Source: CAZJAH01 sp964544155
GTDB taxonomy: Bacteria; Bacteroidota; Ignavibacteria; Kapaibacteriales; UBA2268
Direction of reading: 5' to 3'
Assembly (NCBI GenBank): GCA_964544155.1
Contig: CAZJAH010000052.1
Location: 1-17,921 of the forward strand
Length of the DNA: 17,921 bases
Part shown: piece after piece, positions 5,958-13,622 of the stretch
Layout of the letters: the number at the start of each line of letters is the position of its first letter
How positions within the stretch are numbered: position 1 is the first letter of the stretch
Translations under genes and position numbers: made by a program
The notes under the pieces: generated by a model
Told to the model about the DNA's origin: nothing
Database searches by the model: none
Seen by the model: the letters and a program-made list of their open reading frames with translations, nothing else

Positions 5958-8609
5958 ATGGCAAAATTTCTATTACTTTTAGTATTCTTCGCCATGCCTG
6001 GTATGGCGCAGGCCGAGGAAATGAGAGAAGGCTCTCCGATCGAAAAACAGAAGTTCGAGATGATGAAACTCGTTAGCCCGAATACCGGCGAAATTCCTGA
6101 TAATATTTTTTCCGAAGAACATAGGTTCGCTGAAAGGCTCAATAATGATTATCTGCTAAAACCAACAACTACAGAGGAATTTAACTGGATACAATACGGC
6201 CCTACAAATTTAGGAGGCAGGACAAGGGCCCTGGCTATGGATGTCACGAATGAAAAAATACTGCTTGCCGGCGGAGTATCGGGAGGCCTGTGGCGTACAA
6301 TAGACGGGGGAAAATCCTGGGCAAAAGTCACTCCGCCTGATTTCTATCAGGGGGTGAGCTGTATTACGCAGAATAAATCTAAGGGTAAGACAAATATCTG
6401 GTATTACGGAACAGGCGAAGGTATAGGAAATTCAGCATCGGCAAGTGATGCGGATTATCTGGGCCACGGCATTTTTAAATCAACTGATAACGGGATGAGC
6501 TGGTTTCAATTGGAGGCTACGGCAAGTAATACTCCTGTAGCAGCAGGATACGACTATATTTGGTCAATTGCCGCCGATCACAGCGTGAAGGATAAGGATG
6601 TTGTGCTGGCTGCTGTAAACCGCGGCATAATCAGGTCGGAAGATGGCGGTCAAACATGGGATTATGTACTAGGGAACGATGCAAAAAAAGGGCCAAATTT
6701 TACGGAGATCATTATTAGTGACGACGGTATTAAATACGCTGCTCTCAGCAGATTGACAGTAGGCTTTGATCTATATGAAAATTACGGTATATACAGATCC
6801 ACAGACGGTATTAACTGGACAAAACTGGATGTAGAATATCCACATAAGTATTCGGGAAGATCGAAACTTGCCTTAGCAAAACAAAAGGGCAAAGAAATAT
6901 TATTTATACTAATCAATTTTAGTAACAAGAGTTTTTTGATAGAACATGATGTCGCTGAAAAGAAAAGTCAAACATATGAGCTTACGGACCTGAACGTTTT
7001 TAGCGGTTATTGCATGAGCCTGTCAGTTAAACCGGATGACCCCGAAGTAATATTTTACGGAGGAACTAATCTATACCGCCTTACTAAGAAGAATAATCAA
7101 GTAGAAATTGAGCAAATTGGCGGCTATAATCAGGATTTTGATTTAGATCTTGACTGGAAGGAACAGGACTTTACGAGATGGGAAGAGATGATCACACAGG
7201 GGCACTGGGTTGATCAGCACGATTTTATCTTTTTGCCCTCAAATCCGGATGTAGCATATTCAGCTTGTGATGGCGGCGTTTATAAAACAAATAATTGCAT
7301 GGCCGAAAAAATCAAATGGGAACATCTTAATAACGGCTATATTACCAATCAATTCTATACTGTTGATATAAATGAAGACGTTCCGGGCGATAACCGTATA
7401 ATAGGCGGGATGCAGGATAAAGGCACTTTTATTACCGACGACAGGTTAAACGGGAAATTTGAAATGGTTAACGGCGGCGACGGCTCATTCTGCCATGTCA
7501 GCAGGGATTACGATCATTATTGGGTTTCATCTCAATACGGTAGCTTATTTAGAAACAAAATTGATGACAACTATGAAATTAGCGAAGCTGAGCCCTGGTT
7601 CGATTTGGATGTAAATGAACCTTTCTTTTTTATCGCCCCTTTCGTTGTCGAGCCTATATCGGAAAACAGAATGTTTCTTGCCTCAAGGAGAAGTATCTGG
7701 AGAAATAATAATTTACGGGACAAAGAATTTAGAAACAACTGGCAAAGGATTTTTGACTATAACAACTCTAGTGAAATTATTACTTCATTAACTATTTCCA
7801 AAAACCCGGAGGATATTCTTTTTTATTCAAAATATTCACAGAATGACACGGAAATAGTAAAAGTTGAGAACGCCAGTTCAAATGATTTGATTAAAAAAAC
7901 AATTTGTACCGGTATAATAAAGCCGGCATCCTTTATTAATTGCATAGAGGTTGACCCGGTGAACGCGGATAATTTAATGGTAATCGTAACTAATTATGAC
8001 TCGCCGAGCATTTACCATACTTCAGATGGCGGCAGCTCCTGGAATGATGTAAGCGGAAATTTAGAAGAAAACCCCGACGGATCGGGGAATGGCCCATCCT
8101 GCCGCTGGGCTGAAATAATGAATTACAGAGGCACAAAGTATTATTTCGTTTGTACAAGTATAGGGTTATTCTCAACTACTAAGCTGGATGGAGAAAATAC
8201 TGTCTGGAAAAAAGAAGGTGCTGAGAGTATCGGTAATAGCATCGTAACCATGATCAGCGCGAGGGAGTCAGACGGATTTATCGCGGTCGCTACACATGGT
8301 AACGGGCTCTTTACGGGGTATCCGGGAAGCAGCAGCTATGCAAAGAACACTAAGTTTTATCTGGCTGATCCAATGCCGAACCCGGCTGATTACAATACAA
8401 GGCTTACTTTTTATTTAGATAAAAATTCCAATTGCAGGCTGGAAATCTACGATATAGCCGGAAAAAAAATGAATGAAATTAAGCTGAATAACTGCGTAAG
8501 CGGCAAAAATGAAAGGGATATTTCAATTAACAGCCTAAGCACGGGAGCTTACATCCTAAAGCTTCTCAACGGCAATAATTCCTCCAGTACTAAACTTATA
8601 GTCAGATAG
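5958..8609 (+). CDS. Secreted Asp-box/VPS10-like beta-propeller protein with T9SS sorting domain
   Basis: An 883-residue exported protein. Residues 1-19 form a signal peptide (K3, hydrophobic core, likely cleavage after AQA). The body has Asp-box (BNR) repeats typical of sortilin/VPS10 and sialidase-like beta-propellers: TIDGGKSW (114-121), STDNGMSW (175-182), SEDGGQTW (227-234), STDGINW (281-287) and SDGGSSW near 690-697. A GGR segment follows WIQYGPTNLG (77-86), and an HWVDQHD segment lies near 415, as in large secreted propellers of Bacteroidota. The last ~90 residues (from about 795) begin with the PMPNPAD motif and end in KLIVR, a T9SS type A sorting domain, so the protein should cross the outer membrane and be anchored or released there. 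No catalytic set is identifiable; adhesion or glycan/peptide binding is a guess. It has its own terminator. Confidence 0.85.
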   Translation: MAKFLLLLVFFAMPGMAQAEEMREGSPIEKQKFEMMKLVSPNTGEIPDNIFSEEHRFAERLNNDYLLKPTTTEEFNWIQYGPTNLGGRTRALAMDVTNEKILLAGGVSGGLWRTIDGGKSWAKVTPPDFYQGVSCITQNKSKGKTNIWYYGTGEGIGNSASASDADYLGHGIFKSTDNGMSWFQLEATASNTPVAAGYDYIWSIAADHSVKDKDVVLAAVNRGIIRSEDGGQTWDYVLGNDAKKGPNFTEIIISDDGIKYAALSRLTVGFDLYENYGIYRSTDGINWTKLDVEYPHKYSGRSKLALAKQKGKEILFILINFSNKSFLIEHDVAEKKSQTYELTDLNVFSGYCMSLSVKPDDPEVIFYGGTNLYRLTKKNNQVEIEQIGGYNQDFDLDLDWKEQDFTRWEEMITQGHWVDQHDFIFLPSNPDVAYSACDGGVYKTNNCMAEKIKWEHLNNGYITNQFYTVDINEDVPGDNRIIGGMQDKGTFITDDRLNGKFEMVNGGDGSFCHVSRDYDHYWVSSQYGSLFRNKIDDNYEISEAEPWFDLDVNEPFFFIAPFVVEPISENRMFLASRRSIWRNNNLRDKEFRNNWQRIFDYNNSSEIITSLTISKNPEDILFYSKYSQNDTEIVKVENASSNDLIKKTICTGIIKPASFINCIEVDPVNADNLMVIVTNYDSPSIYHTSDGGSSWNDVSGNLEENPDGSGNGPSCRWAEIMNYRGTKYYFVCTSIGLFSTTKLDGENTVWKKEGAESIGNSIVTMISARESDGFIAVATHGNGLFTGYPGSSSYAKNTKFYLADPMPNPADYNTRLTFYLDKNSNCRLEIYDIAGKKMNEIKLNNCVSGKNERDISINSLSTGAYILKLLNGNNSSSTKLIVR

Positions 8610-8630
8610 AAAATCGAATGATTTAATTAT

Positions 8631-8663
8631 AAAAAAGGCTGCCTCTTACGAAGCAGCCTTTAT
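8631..8663. terminator. Bidirectional terminator between convergent genes
   Basis: A 9-bp stem AAAGGCTGC/GCAGCCTTT (8634-8642 with 8653-8661) with a 10-nt loop has a run of A on the left (8631-8636). It can end the plus-strand propeller gene and, read on the minus strand with a T6 tail, also the HEAT-like gene. Confidence 0.85.
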
Positions 8664-8828
8664 ATTGCGCGCCCGGCATGGGCATTAGCTATAAAGTGTA
8701 AACACCGGCCGTACCCTGAGAGCCGGAATCCCTAAAAGGTTCAAGAACACAATCCGGTTAAATCCCGGCGGGATAGACCCTATCCCCAACTCTGCAATGA
8801 GAGGAATATTGCTCTTCCTGTTGTGGCA
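8664..8828. other. GC-rich, hairpin-dense 3' region of the HEAT-like gene
   Basis: A hand count gives about 52% GC over 8664-8820, far above the other intergenic stretches. Several inverted repeats are packed together: CCGGA/TCCGG (8723-8727 with 8753-8757), ATCCC/GGGAT (8762-8766 with 8770-8774), GGGATAG/CTATCCC (8770-8776 with 8780-8786) and GCAAT/ATTGC (8794-8798 with 8808-8812). The second and third share the arm 8770-8774, so they exclude each other. On the minus strand this is the 3' untranslated region of the HEAT-like gene and ends at the terminator. It could be a structured RNA, a dispersed palindromic repeat or a decayed gene; I do not recognise it. Confidence 0.45.
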
Positions 8829-9335
8829 CTAAGCTTCTAAGGATATCATCATTTTAATGACTGATCTTTTAACGCCCGGCGAAAGAGTTTCGAGGTAATG
8901 ATCCTGCGTGAGAAAAGCCATTTCACGGGCAAGGTCAGGATGCTTAGAAACAACTTTAAGTATTCCCTTAAAGGCTGTTACCCGCACAGAAGGCCGCTTA
9001 TCAGTCTTTTCCCAAAGATCAAGGCATAGATTGAATAAAATACCTTCGCGGTCTTCGTCCAGTTCCATATTGAGAAGTATCTTAAGTAATTCGCGCTGAT
9101 GGCCGTCTTTTTTACCTTTTATAGAATCTAATATATCTGTGATATGCTTCCTGAATCGCGGGTCATTTTCCTCCATACAGCTCCAGAGCAGCCAGGCGGA
9201 CCGCCATGAGTAAGGCTGTTTATCCGATAAAGCCAGTTCAAGGGCTTCTCTGAATTCAGAGGGATGCGCCTTCATATAGCTGATCATATCCTCCTTGTAT
9301 GAAGTAGTCAATACCCTCTCAAGTGAAGTTTCCAT
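8829..9335 (-). CDS. HEAT-like alpha-helical hypothetical protein
   Basis: A small soluble protein without signal peptide or membrane segment. It is almost wholly alpha-helical, with repeated amphipathic helix pairs (for example around SWRSAWLLWSCMEENDPRFR and SVRVTAFKGILKVVSKHPDL) of the HEAT/ARM-like type, suggesting a protein-binding scaffold. I do not know a function. Two starts are possible: ATG at 9335 (168 residues, beginning METSLERV) and GTG at 9359 (8 residues longer). I prefer the ATG because the tract from METSLERVLTTSYKEDM looks like a natural N terminus; no good ribosome binding site supports either. It converges on the propeller gene and is followed by a GC-rich structured 3' region and a shared terminator. 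Confidence 0.75.
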   Translation of the reverse strand: METSLERVLTTSYKEDMISYMKAHPSEFREALELALSDKQPYSWRSAWLLWSCMEENDPRFRKHITDILDSIKGKKDGHQRELLKILLNMELDEDREGILFNLCLDLWEKTDKRPSVRVTAFKGILKVVSKHPDLAREMAFLTQDHYLETLSPGVKRSVIKMMISLEA

Positions 9336-9637
9336 AGTCTGTATATTAATCCCGGACACAACGAACCTAATTTGAATGATTGTTATCAGCTTCTCTTATC
9401 CTGGCCACTCAATAATCATTAAGAGGCATTAATTATTATAACTAACATACATCTTTTCAATATAAAAATCAATAACATTTTCACTCCGCATTATCCTTTA
9501 CTATAAATTATTGTATCGCCTTTAATGCTTTAACTATAGCGCTTTATAGAAATTCATATTATAATAATTAATTTTTTCTTTTTTTTCTTTCAATTATCAT
9601 AAATTGCTTAAAATGCTTATTACATGTGGAAAGAAAC

Positions 9638-10594
9638 ATGCCTGATGTTAAGAAAGAATTAATCAGAAAAGATTATACCGGCAGGATCAACAGGGTGATC
9701 GATTATATCGAGGCCAATATAAGCCGGCAGCCCGGCCTGGATGAGCTTGCCGGCATAGCGAATTTTTCCAAATATCATTTTCACAGGATATTCGCTGCGT
9801 TTAAAGGCGAAACGCTTAATTGCTTTATTCGCCGCAAGAAGCTGGAAAAAGCGGCTTCGCTCCTGCTCGGCTCTGATATAGCCAATGTGGCTGATATCGG
9901 CTTCACGGTGGGATTTACCAGTCAGGCGGCGTTCTCGCGGGCGTTTAAAGAGCATTTTGGCAAGAGCCCCACAGAATTCAGGGATACCGGCTACGACGTC
10001 AGCGGCAAGGCCGGTAAATCAAATAGCAATTTCGGCAAAACTGAAAGCAACGACGGGATAAAATCAGGCTCCGGCAATGAATATATTGCCGATGAACTTG
10101 TTGATCATTTAATTAAAAGGAGTCTGGAAATGAATATCGAAGTAAAAGAAATGCCTGAATTCAATGTTGCTTACTACCGCCATGTAGGCGCGTTCGATCA
10201 GATCGGCGGCGCTTATGAAAAGCTTTTCCGATGGGCCGGGCCGCGCGGCCTGCTTAACGGCCACTTCCATACAATGACGGTTTACCATGATGACCCCAAG
10301 GTAACCGAGATCGAAAAGCTGCAGCAAAGCGCCTGCATCACACTCGAAAATGAGATCAAGCCGGAAGGCGAGATAGGAGTAATGAAAGTGCCGGGCGGAA
10401 GGTATGCCGTAGGCAGGTTCGAGATCAAGCCCGAAGGGTTCACCGCTTCCTGGGATTCCATGTGCCACTGGCTGGCTCAGAGCGGCTATCAGCCCGCGGA
10501 TAGCTGGCCTTATGAGCTTTATCATAATGACCACACAAAGCACCCCGAAGGCAAGTTTATTCTGGATATCTGCATACCCGTAAAAGCATTATAA
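9638..10594 (+). CDS. AraC-family transcriptional regulator with GyrI-like effector domain
   Basis: A DNA-binding regulator of the Rob/SoxS type fused to a small-molecule-binding domain. Residues about 12-110 form the double helix-turn-helix of the AraC family (LDELAGIANFSKYHFHRIF, then ADIGFTVGFTSQAAFSRAFK and the closing FGKSPTEFR). A polar, Ser/Asn/Gly-rich linker (about 115-145) leads to a GyrI-like domain (about 165-318, from MNIEVKEMPEFNVAYYRHVG to FILDICIPV), which in relatives binds drugs or other amphipathic ligands. I take ATG 9638, preceded by GGAAAG. A GTG at 9626 would add four residues. A strong internal ribosome binding site precedes the GyrI-like part. The target genes are unknown, and its neighbours face the other way. 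A clear terminator follows. Confidence 0.9.
   Translation: MPDVKKELIRKDYTGRINRVIDYIEANISRQPGLDELAGIANFSKYHFHRIFAAFKGETLNCFIRRKKLEKAASLLLGSDIANVADIGFTVGFTSQAAFSRAFKEHFGKSPTEFRDTGYDVSGKAGKSNSNFGKTESNDGIKSGSGNEYIADELVDHLIKRSLEMNIEVKEMPEFNVAYYRHVGAFDQIGGAYEKLFRWAGPRGLLNGHFHTMTVYHDDPKVTEIEKLQQSACITLENEIKPEGEIGVMKVPGGRYAVGRFEIKPEGFTASWDSMCHWLAQSGYQPADSWPYELYHNDHTKHPEGKFILDICIPVKAL
10117..10132 (+). promoter_or_regulatory. Internal Shine-Dalgarno and in-frame ATG within the AraC/GyrI gene
   Basis: AAGGAG (10117-10122) stands 7 nt before an in-frame ATG (10130-10132) exactly where the GyrI-like domain begins. Translation from here would give a 154-residue stand-alone GyrI-like protein, close to the length of known single-domain members. 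The same bases also encode the linker residues KRSLE, so coincidence is possible. Confidence 0.35.
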
Positions 10595-10618
10595 TCCCCG
10601 AATTATCGGAAATAATTG

Positions 10619-10652
10619 AATCCCGGCCGGTGCACAGGCCGGGATTTTTTTA
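10619..10652 (+). terminator. Intrinsic terminator of the AraC/GyrI regulator gene
   Basis: A 10-bp GC-rich stem (10619-10628 with 10637-10646), 8-nt loop, followed by a run of T. It starts 24 nt after the stop codon. Confidence 0.9.
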
Positions 10653-10720
10653 AAAAATTAAAAGAATGGTTAACTATCTGTATCTTTAACATCATCCTTA
10701 TTTGCAAAAGTGAAATAAAT

Positions 10721-10754
10721 AAAAAAAGCCGGAGCTGTGACGCCCCGGCTTTTT
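10721..10754 (-). terminator. Intrinsic terminator of the M49 peptidase gene
   Basis: AAAAAGCCGG (10723-10732) pairs with CCGGCTTTTT (10745-10754) around a 12-nt loop. On the minus strand it ends in a T run and lies just after the peptidase stop codon. It is symmetric enough to work on the plus strand too. Confidence 0.85.
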
Positions 10755-10777
10755 AGTTGATTGTCCGCAATTATCTA

Positions 10778-12445
10778 TTAATATTCGTAGCTTGTGTTGA
10801 TATCCCTGGGTATATCGCCGAGAGATTCGATTTCTTTCTTTACTTCATCGCCGACAACACTGTATTTATCGAGCATTTCGCCGGCGCGCTCATAATCGCC
10901 TTCAGCCTGAATGGTGATTATGATATCAGCCAGTTCGGCTACTACATCAAAGAATTTTTCTTCGTCATAAGTGAACTGGCCTTCTTCATTTTTGATGATG
11001 GCGCCCTTTTCGCGAAGGAAATTAAGCTGTATCATGTTCGCGAGGCCATGGGCTGACTCGGATCCGAACCTGATTGACCTGTAAAGTCCTGCAATGTAAG
11101 TAGCGATGATATTCTTTAGGTACTCCTCGTCGATAGCTCCGCCTTCGAGCATGTGCTTATGGTTATAAAGGCCGAGAATATCTGCTTTTGTTTCCTCTAT
11201 GGGAGAATATCTGTCCTCAAGGGCCTTGCGCACCGTAAGGTCTTCATTTCCGTAAACATAGCCGCGGCCCAGAGTGTGCGATACTTCATGCAGGGTAACA
11301 AAGCTAGTGAATGCTTTTTTATTCACATACTGCTGAAGCTCGGGAACGAGCAGCTTTTCACCGATAGGAACAACAATTTTATCGAATTTTGCTTCCATCA
11401 TGTTTTTATACATGGTTTTTTTGGCGCCTTTAGCTTCTTTGACTCTGGGGTCATTCGGTAATGCAGCAGCGATAGTTTTCGTGCCTTTCTGGCAGTCGCC
11501 GCCAAAGTAAACTACATTCACTACCTGCAATATAGTACCCTTGCCGTTAAGTTCTGTTTTGTATTTGGCATCGCTGTATGGCAGTTTATTCTGGAAATCA
11601 TTCAGGTATCCGTAAAACATATCCAGCTCTTTGGTAGCTTCGGGATCTTTTACCATTACAACAGCTTCGTGAGCCGATTTATAGTTGAAAAGCCCATCTT
11701 CATAGTTTTCGATTGGGCCGATTACAACATCGATGTCATTATCTTTGATTTCCATCCATGCCATATCGCTTTCGAGATATTCATCAGTCCTTATGGCTTT
11801 CGCTCTAAGCTGGAGGTAGTTCTTAAGTGATTCATTATCTGCGTACTGGGCTGCTTCATCGAGTTTATCGGCCAGTGCTATGGATTCTTCATAATATTCA
11901 TGGTAAGGAATGGCTTTCAGCTTGTCGCCTTCTCTTATTATAATTGTGTACTGGCTTGTAAGCTGCTCTTCCATGTCCTTGTTTGCTTCCACGTAAGCGT
12001 TGAATTCTTCCTTGGTCATATCAACAGGATAAAAACCTCCGCCTTTGGGCCTTACATCAGGGCCGCTGCCAACAAATCTTTTATTTCCGTAAATTACGTC
12101 ATACGGCCCGAAATTGATCATGCAATATTCAAGGTACGGGTCGGTATCTTCGCCTTTAGCCTGCAATAAAGAATCCCTTGTGGATATGGCATCGTGAGCC
12201 GACTGTTTCCAGAAAATATCGTGGCAGATGCGGCCTGCTTCTGCAAGCTTCTGAATAAGCATTCTTTGCCTTTCGGTCAGGTGAGAGATATCGGCTGTGA
12301 TCTTTACGGGAGCGTAAGCATTTACTCTTTCCTCGATGGGCGGATCGAGCTGCATTTGCTCAGTCATTGCGTCTTCCTCTTTTTCCGCGCAGGAAATAAA
12401 AATAAATGATGCGGCGCACACCGCTAGAATAGTCCTTAATATCAT
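10778..12445 (-). CDS. Dipeptidyl peptidase III-like (M49) zinc peptidase, lipoprotein
   Basis: M49 enzymes remove dipeptides from the N terminus of short peptides. I choose ATG 12445 (555 residues), not the upstream ATG at 12481: AAGGA stands 7 nt before it, and the protein then begins with a lipoprotein signal ending in the lipobox FISC, with C19 acylated. The mature enzyme should sit in the envelope. The first zinc motif is HEVSH (H386, E387, H390), the second EETKAD (417-422) with E418 as third ligand. GPIENYEDGLFNYKSAHEA (243-261) is a conserved M49 stretch. Most M49 members have HEXXGH; the one-residue-shorter HEXXH and a total length near 555 resemble Caldithrix abyssi DPP III, described with HEISH and low activity. 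It is divergent from the phosphatase operon and has its own terminator. Family is firm; substrate is inferred. Confidence 0.87.
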   Translation of the reverse strand: MILRTILAVCAASFIFISCAEKEEDAMTEQMQLDPPIEERVNAYAPVKITADISHLTERQRMLIQKLAEAGRICHDIFWKQSAHDAISTRDSLLQAKGEDTDPYLEYCMINFGPYDVIYGNKRFVGSGPDVRPKGGGFYPVDMTKEEFNAYVEANKDMEEQLTSQYTIIIREGDKLKAIPYHEYYEESIALADKLDEAAQYADNESLKNYLQLRAKAIRTDEYLESDMAWMEIKDNDIDVVIGPIENYEDGLFNYKSAHEAVVMVKDPEATKELDMFYGYLNDFQNKLPYSDAKYKTELNGKGTILQVVNVVYFGGDCQKGTKTIAAALPNDPRVKEAKGAKKTMYKNMMEAKFDKIVVPIGEKLLVPELQQYVNKKAFTSFVTLHEVSHTLGRGYVYGNEDLTVRKALEDRYSPIEETKADILGLYNHKHMLEGGAIDEEYLKNIIATYIAGLYRSIRFGSESAHGLANMIQLNFLREKGAIIKNEEGQFTYDEEKFFDVVAELADIIITIQAEGDYERAGEMLDKYSVVGDEVKKEIESLGDIPRDINTSYEY

Positions 12446-12488
12446 GGTGATTCCTTTTATAAATAAACAAAATTTCAGCATCTGCCAA

Positions 12489-12496
12489 CAAAATTA
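12489..12496 (-). promoter_or_regulatory. -7 promoter element for the M49 peptidase gene
   Basis: Read on the minus strand this is TAATTTTG, an exact TAnnTTTG match. Transcription from about 12482 would leave a leader of roughly 35 nt including the AAGGA ribosome binding site. The palindrome at 12516-12529 falls about where the -33 box would be. Confidence 0.45.
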
Positions 12497-12515
12497 ACAA
12501 TATAATTAAAAAAAT

Positions 12516-12529
12516 CCATAAATTTATGG
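12516..12529. promoter_or_regulatory. 14-bp palindrome in a divergent promoter region, possible operator
   Basis: CCATAAATTTATGG is a perfect dyad lying between the starts of the divergent M49 peptidase and phosphatase genes. It is 20 bp upstream of the peptidase -7 element and 30 bp upstream of the phosphatase start codon. It could be bound by a dimeric regulator acting on both genes. Chance is possible in AT-rich DNA. Confidence 0.4.
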
Positions 12530-12558
12530 GATAGTAAAGTATTTATAATGAGGTTTTT

Positions 12559-13614
12559 ATGCGACCGTTAATACTGATCGGGATTTTAATTGTTTCAGTC
12601 TTTGCAGCTGAAGCAAAATTGATAATGAAACCATATCTGCAGGCGATTACAGACAGCTCTGTTATCGTATTGGCTGAAACAGACAGCCCCGCGGCGCCAA
12701 AGGCTGTTTGCGGAAACAAAACATTTGCTGCATTATCCCATAAGAAAACTACTCATGGAACTTACGTTCACAGGATTAAGATTGACGGACTGGCCTCCGG
12801 GACTAAACAAAGCTACAGGATTATCCATGAACGGGACAGTTCGCGGCAGGCAGTATTTACCACAACGGGCAATATGCCATATACATTCGCGGTTATGGGC
12901 GACTGCCGCTCATTTACAAAGCCTCATGCGAAGGTTGCAACAAAAATACTTGCCAAAGCGCCTGTTTTCTCATTATACACAGGCGATCTCTGTAATGACA
13001 CAAAATATGAGAGCTGGAAAAAGGAATTCTTCATCGATGAACAGCTAGAACTCGCGGCAAGGGTGCCATTTTTCAATGCCGTGGGCAATCACGAGGATAT
13101 CAGTGATAACACTGAAGCTTTTTCCGAGCCGAGTGGTAACGGCGGGCATTACTATTATTCATTCGACGCGGGTAATACTCATTTTATCGTATTGAGCACA
13201 GAGAGCGGCCTTGGCCCGGGCAGCGCCCAGTATAAATTTGCCAAAAAAGACCTGGCGGAATCCGATGCCGAATTCAAAGTGGCTGTATTCCATATCCCGG
13301 CATATAGCGCCGGGGGCCATGGCGAAAATAAGGTTATGAAAAAATTTACCGAAGAAATTCTCGAACCCGGTGGAATAGATATAGTATTTAACGGACATTC
13401 GCATTTTTATCAGCGGAATTACGTGAACGGGATTTACCACATTGTATGTGCGGGCGCAGGCGCGCCTTTATACACGCCGAAAAAGGCCACTTACACGCAA
13501 AAATCCGTTAAATCGCACCACTACCTTATGTGCGAAGTATCCGCAGGTAAATTAACAATCAGTGTTTATGACCTGAATGACAAATTAATTGACAACTTTG
13601 AAATTACGAAATAA
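12559..13614 (+). CDS. Secreted calcineurin-like (purple acid phosphatase-type) metallophosphoesterase
   Basis: A 351-residue exported phosphoesterase. Residues 1-19 are a signal peptide (cleavage after AEA). An N-terminal fibronectin-like domain (about 20-105) precedes the two-metal catalytic domain, as in purple acid phosphatases. Metal-site motifs in order are GDCR (D115), TGDL (D143), GNHE (N177, H178), VFHIP (H245) and GHSH (H280, H282), a complete set. Residues HSHFYQR (280-286) are typical of the group. It probably releases phosphate from phosphomonoesters or diesters in the periplasm; the substrate is unknown. GAGG stands 5 nt before the ATG. Only 8 nt separate it from the next gene, so it is likely the first gene of a three-gene operon. 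No T9SS domain is present. Confidence 0.88.
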   Translation: MRPLILIGILIVSVFAAEAKLIMKPYLQAITDSSVIVLAETDSPAAPKAVCGNKTFAALSHKKTTHGTYVHRIKIDGLASGTKQSYRIIHERDSSRQAVFTTTGNMPYTFAVMGDCRSFTKPHAKVATKILAKAPVFSLYTGDLCNDTKYESWKKEFFIDEQLELAARVPFFNAVGNHEDISDNTEAFSEPSGNGGHYYYSFDAGNTHFIVLSTESGLGPGSAQYKFAKKDLAESDAEFKVAVFHIPAYSAGGHGENKVMKKFTEEILEPGGIDIVFNGHSHFYQRNYVNGIYHIVCAGAGAPLYTPKKATYTQKSVKSHHYLMCEVSAGKLTISVYDLNDKLIDNFEITK

Positions 13615-13622
13615 CAGTATTC

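Noticed and set aside
8688..8828. Short frames open on both strands across the GC-rich island, possibly a small gene
   Set aside because: No ATG with a ribosome binding site starts them, and several frames are open mainly because stop codons are rare in GC-rich sequence. Kept as a non-coding structured region.
8664..8828. tRNA, SRP RNA or tmRNA in the GC-rich island
   Set aside because: I could not find a cloverleaf with a T-arm, the SRP GGAA/AGCAG core, or a tag-encoding frame on either strand.
10109..10543. 144-residue minus-strand open frame opposite the GyrI-like domain
   Set aside because: It lies wholly within a well-supported gene on the other strand and its sequence shows no family features.
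12446..12481. Upstream ATG at 12481 as start of the M49 peptidase
   Set aside because: It would place 12 extra residues before the lipoprotein signal and has no ribosome binding site, while the ATG at 12445 has AAGGA at good spacing.
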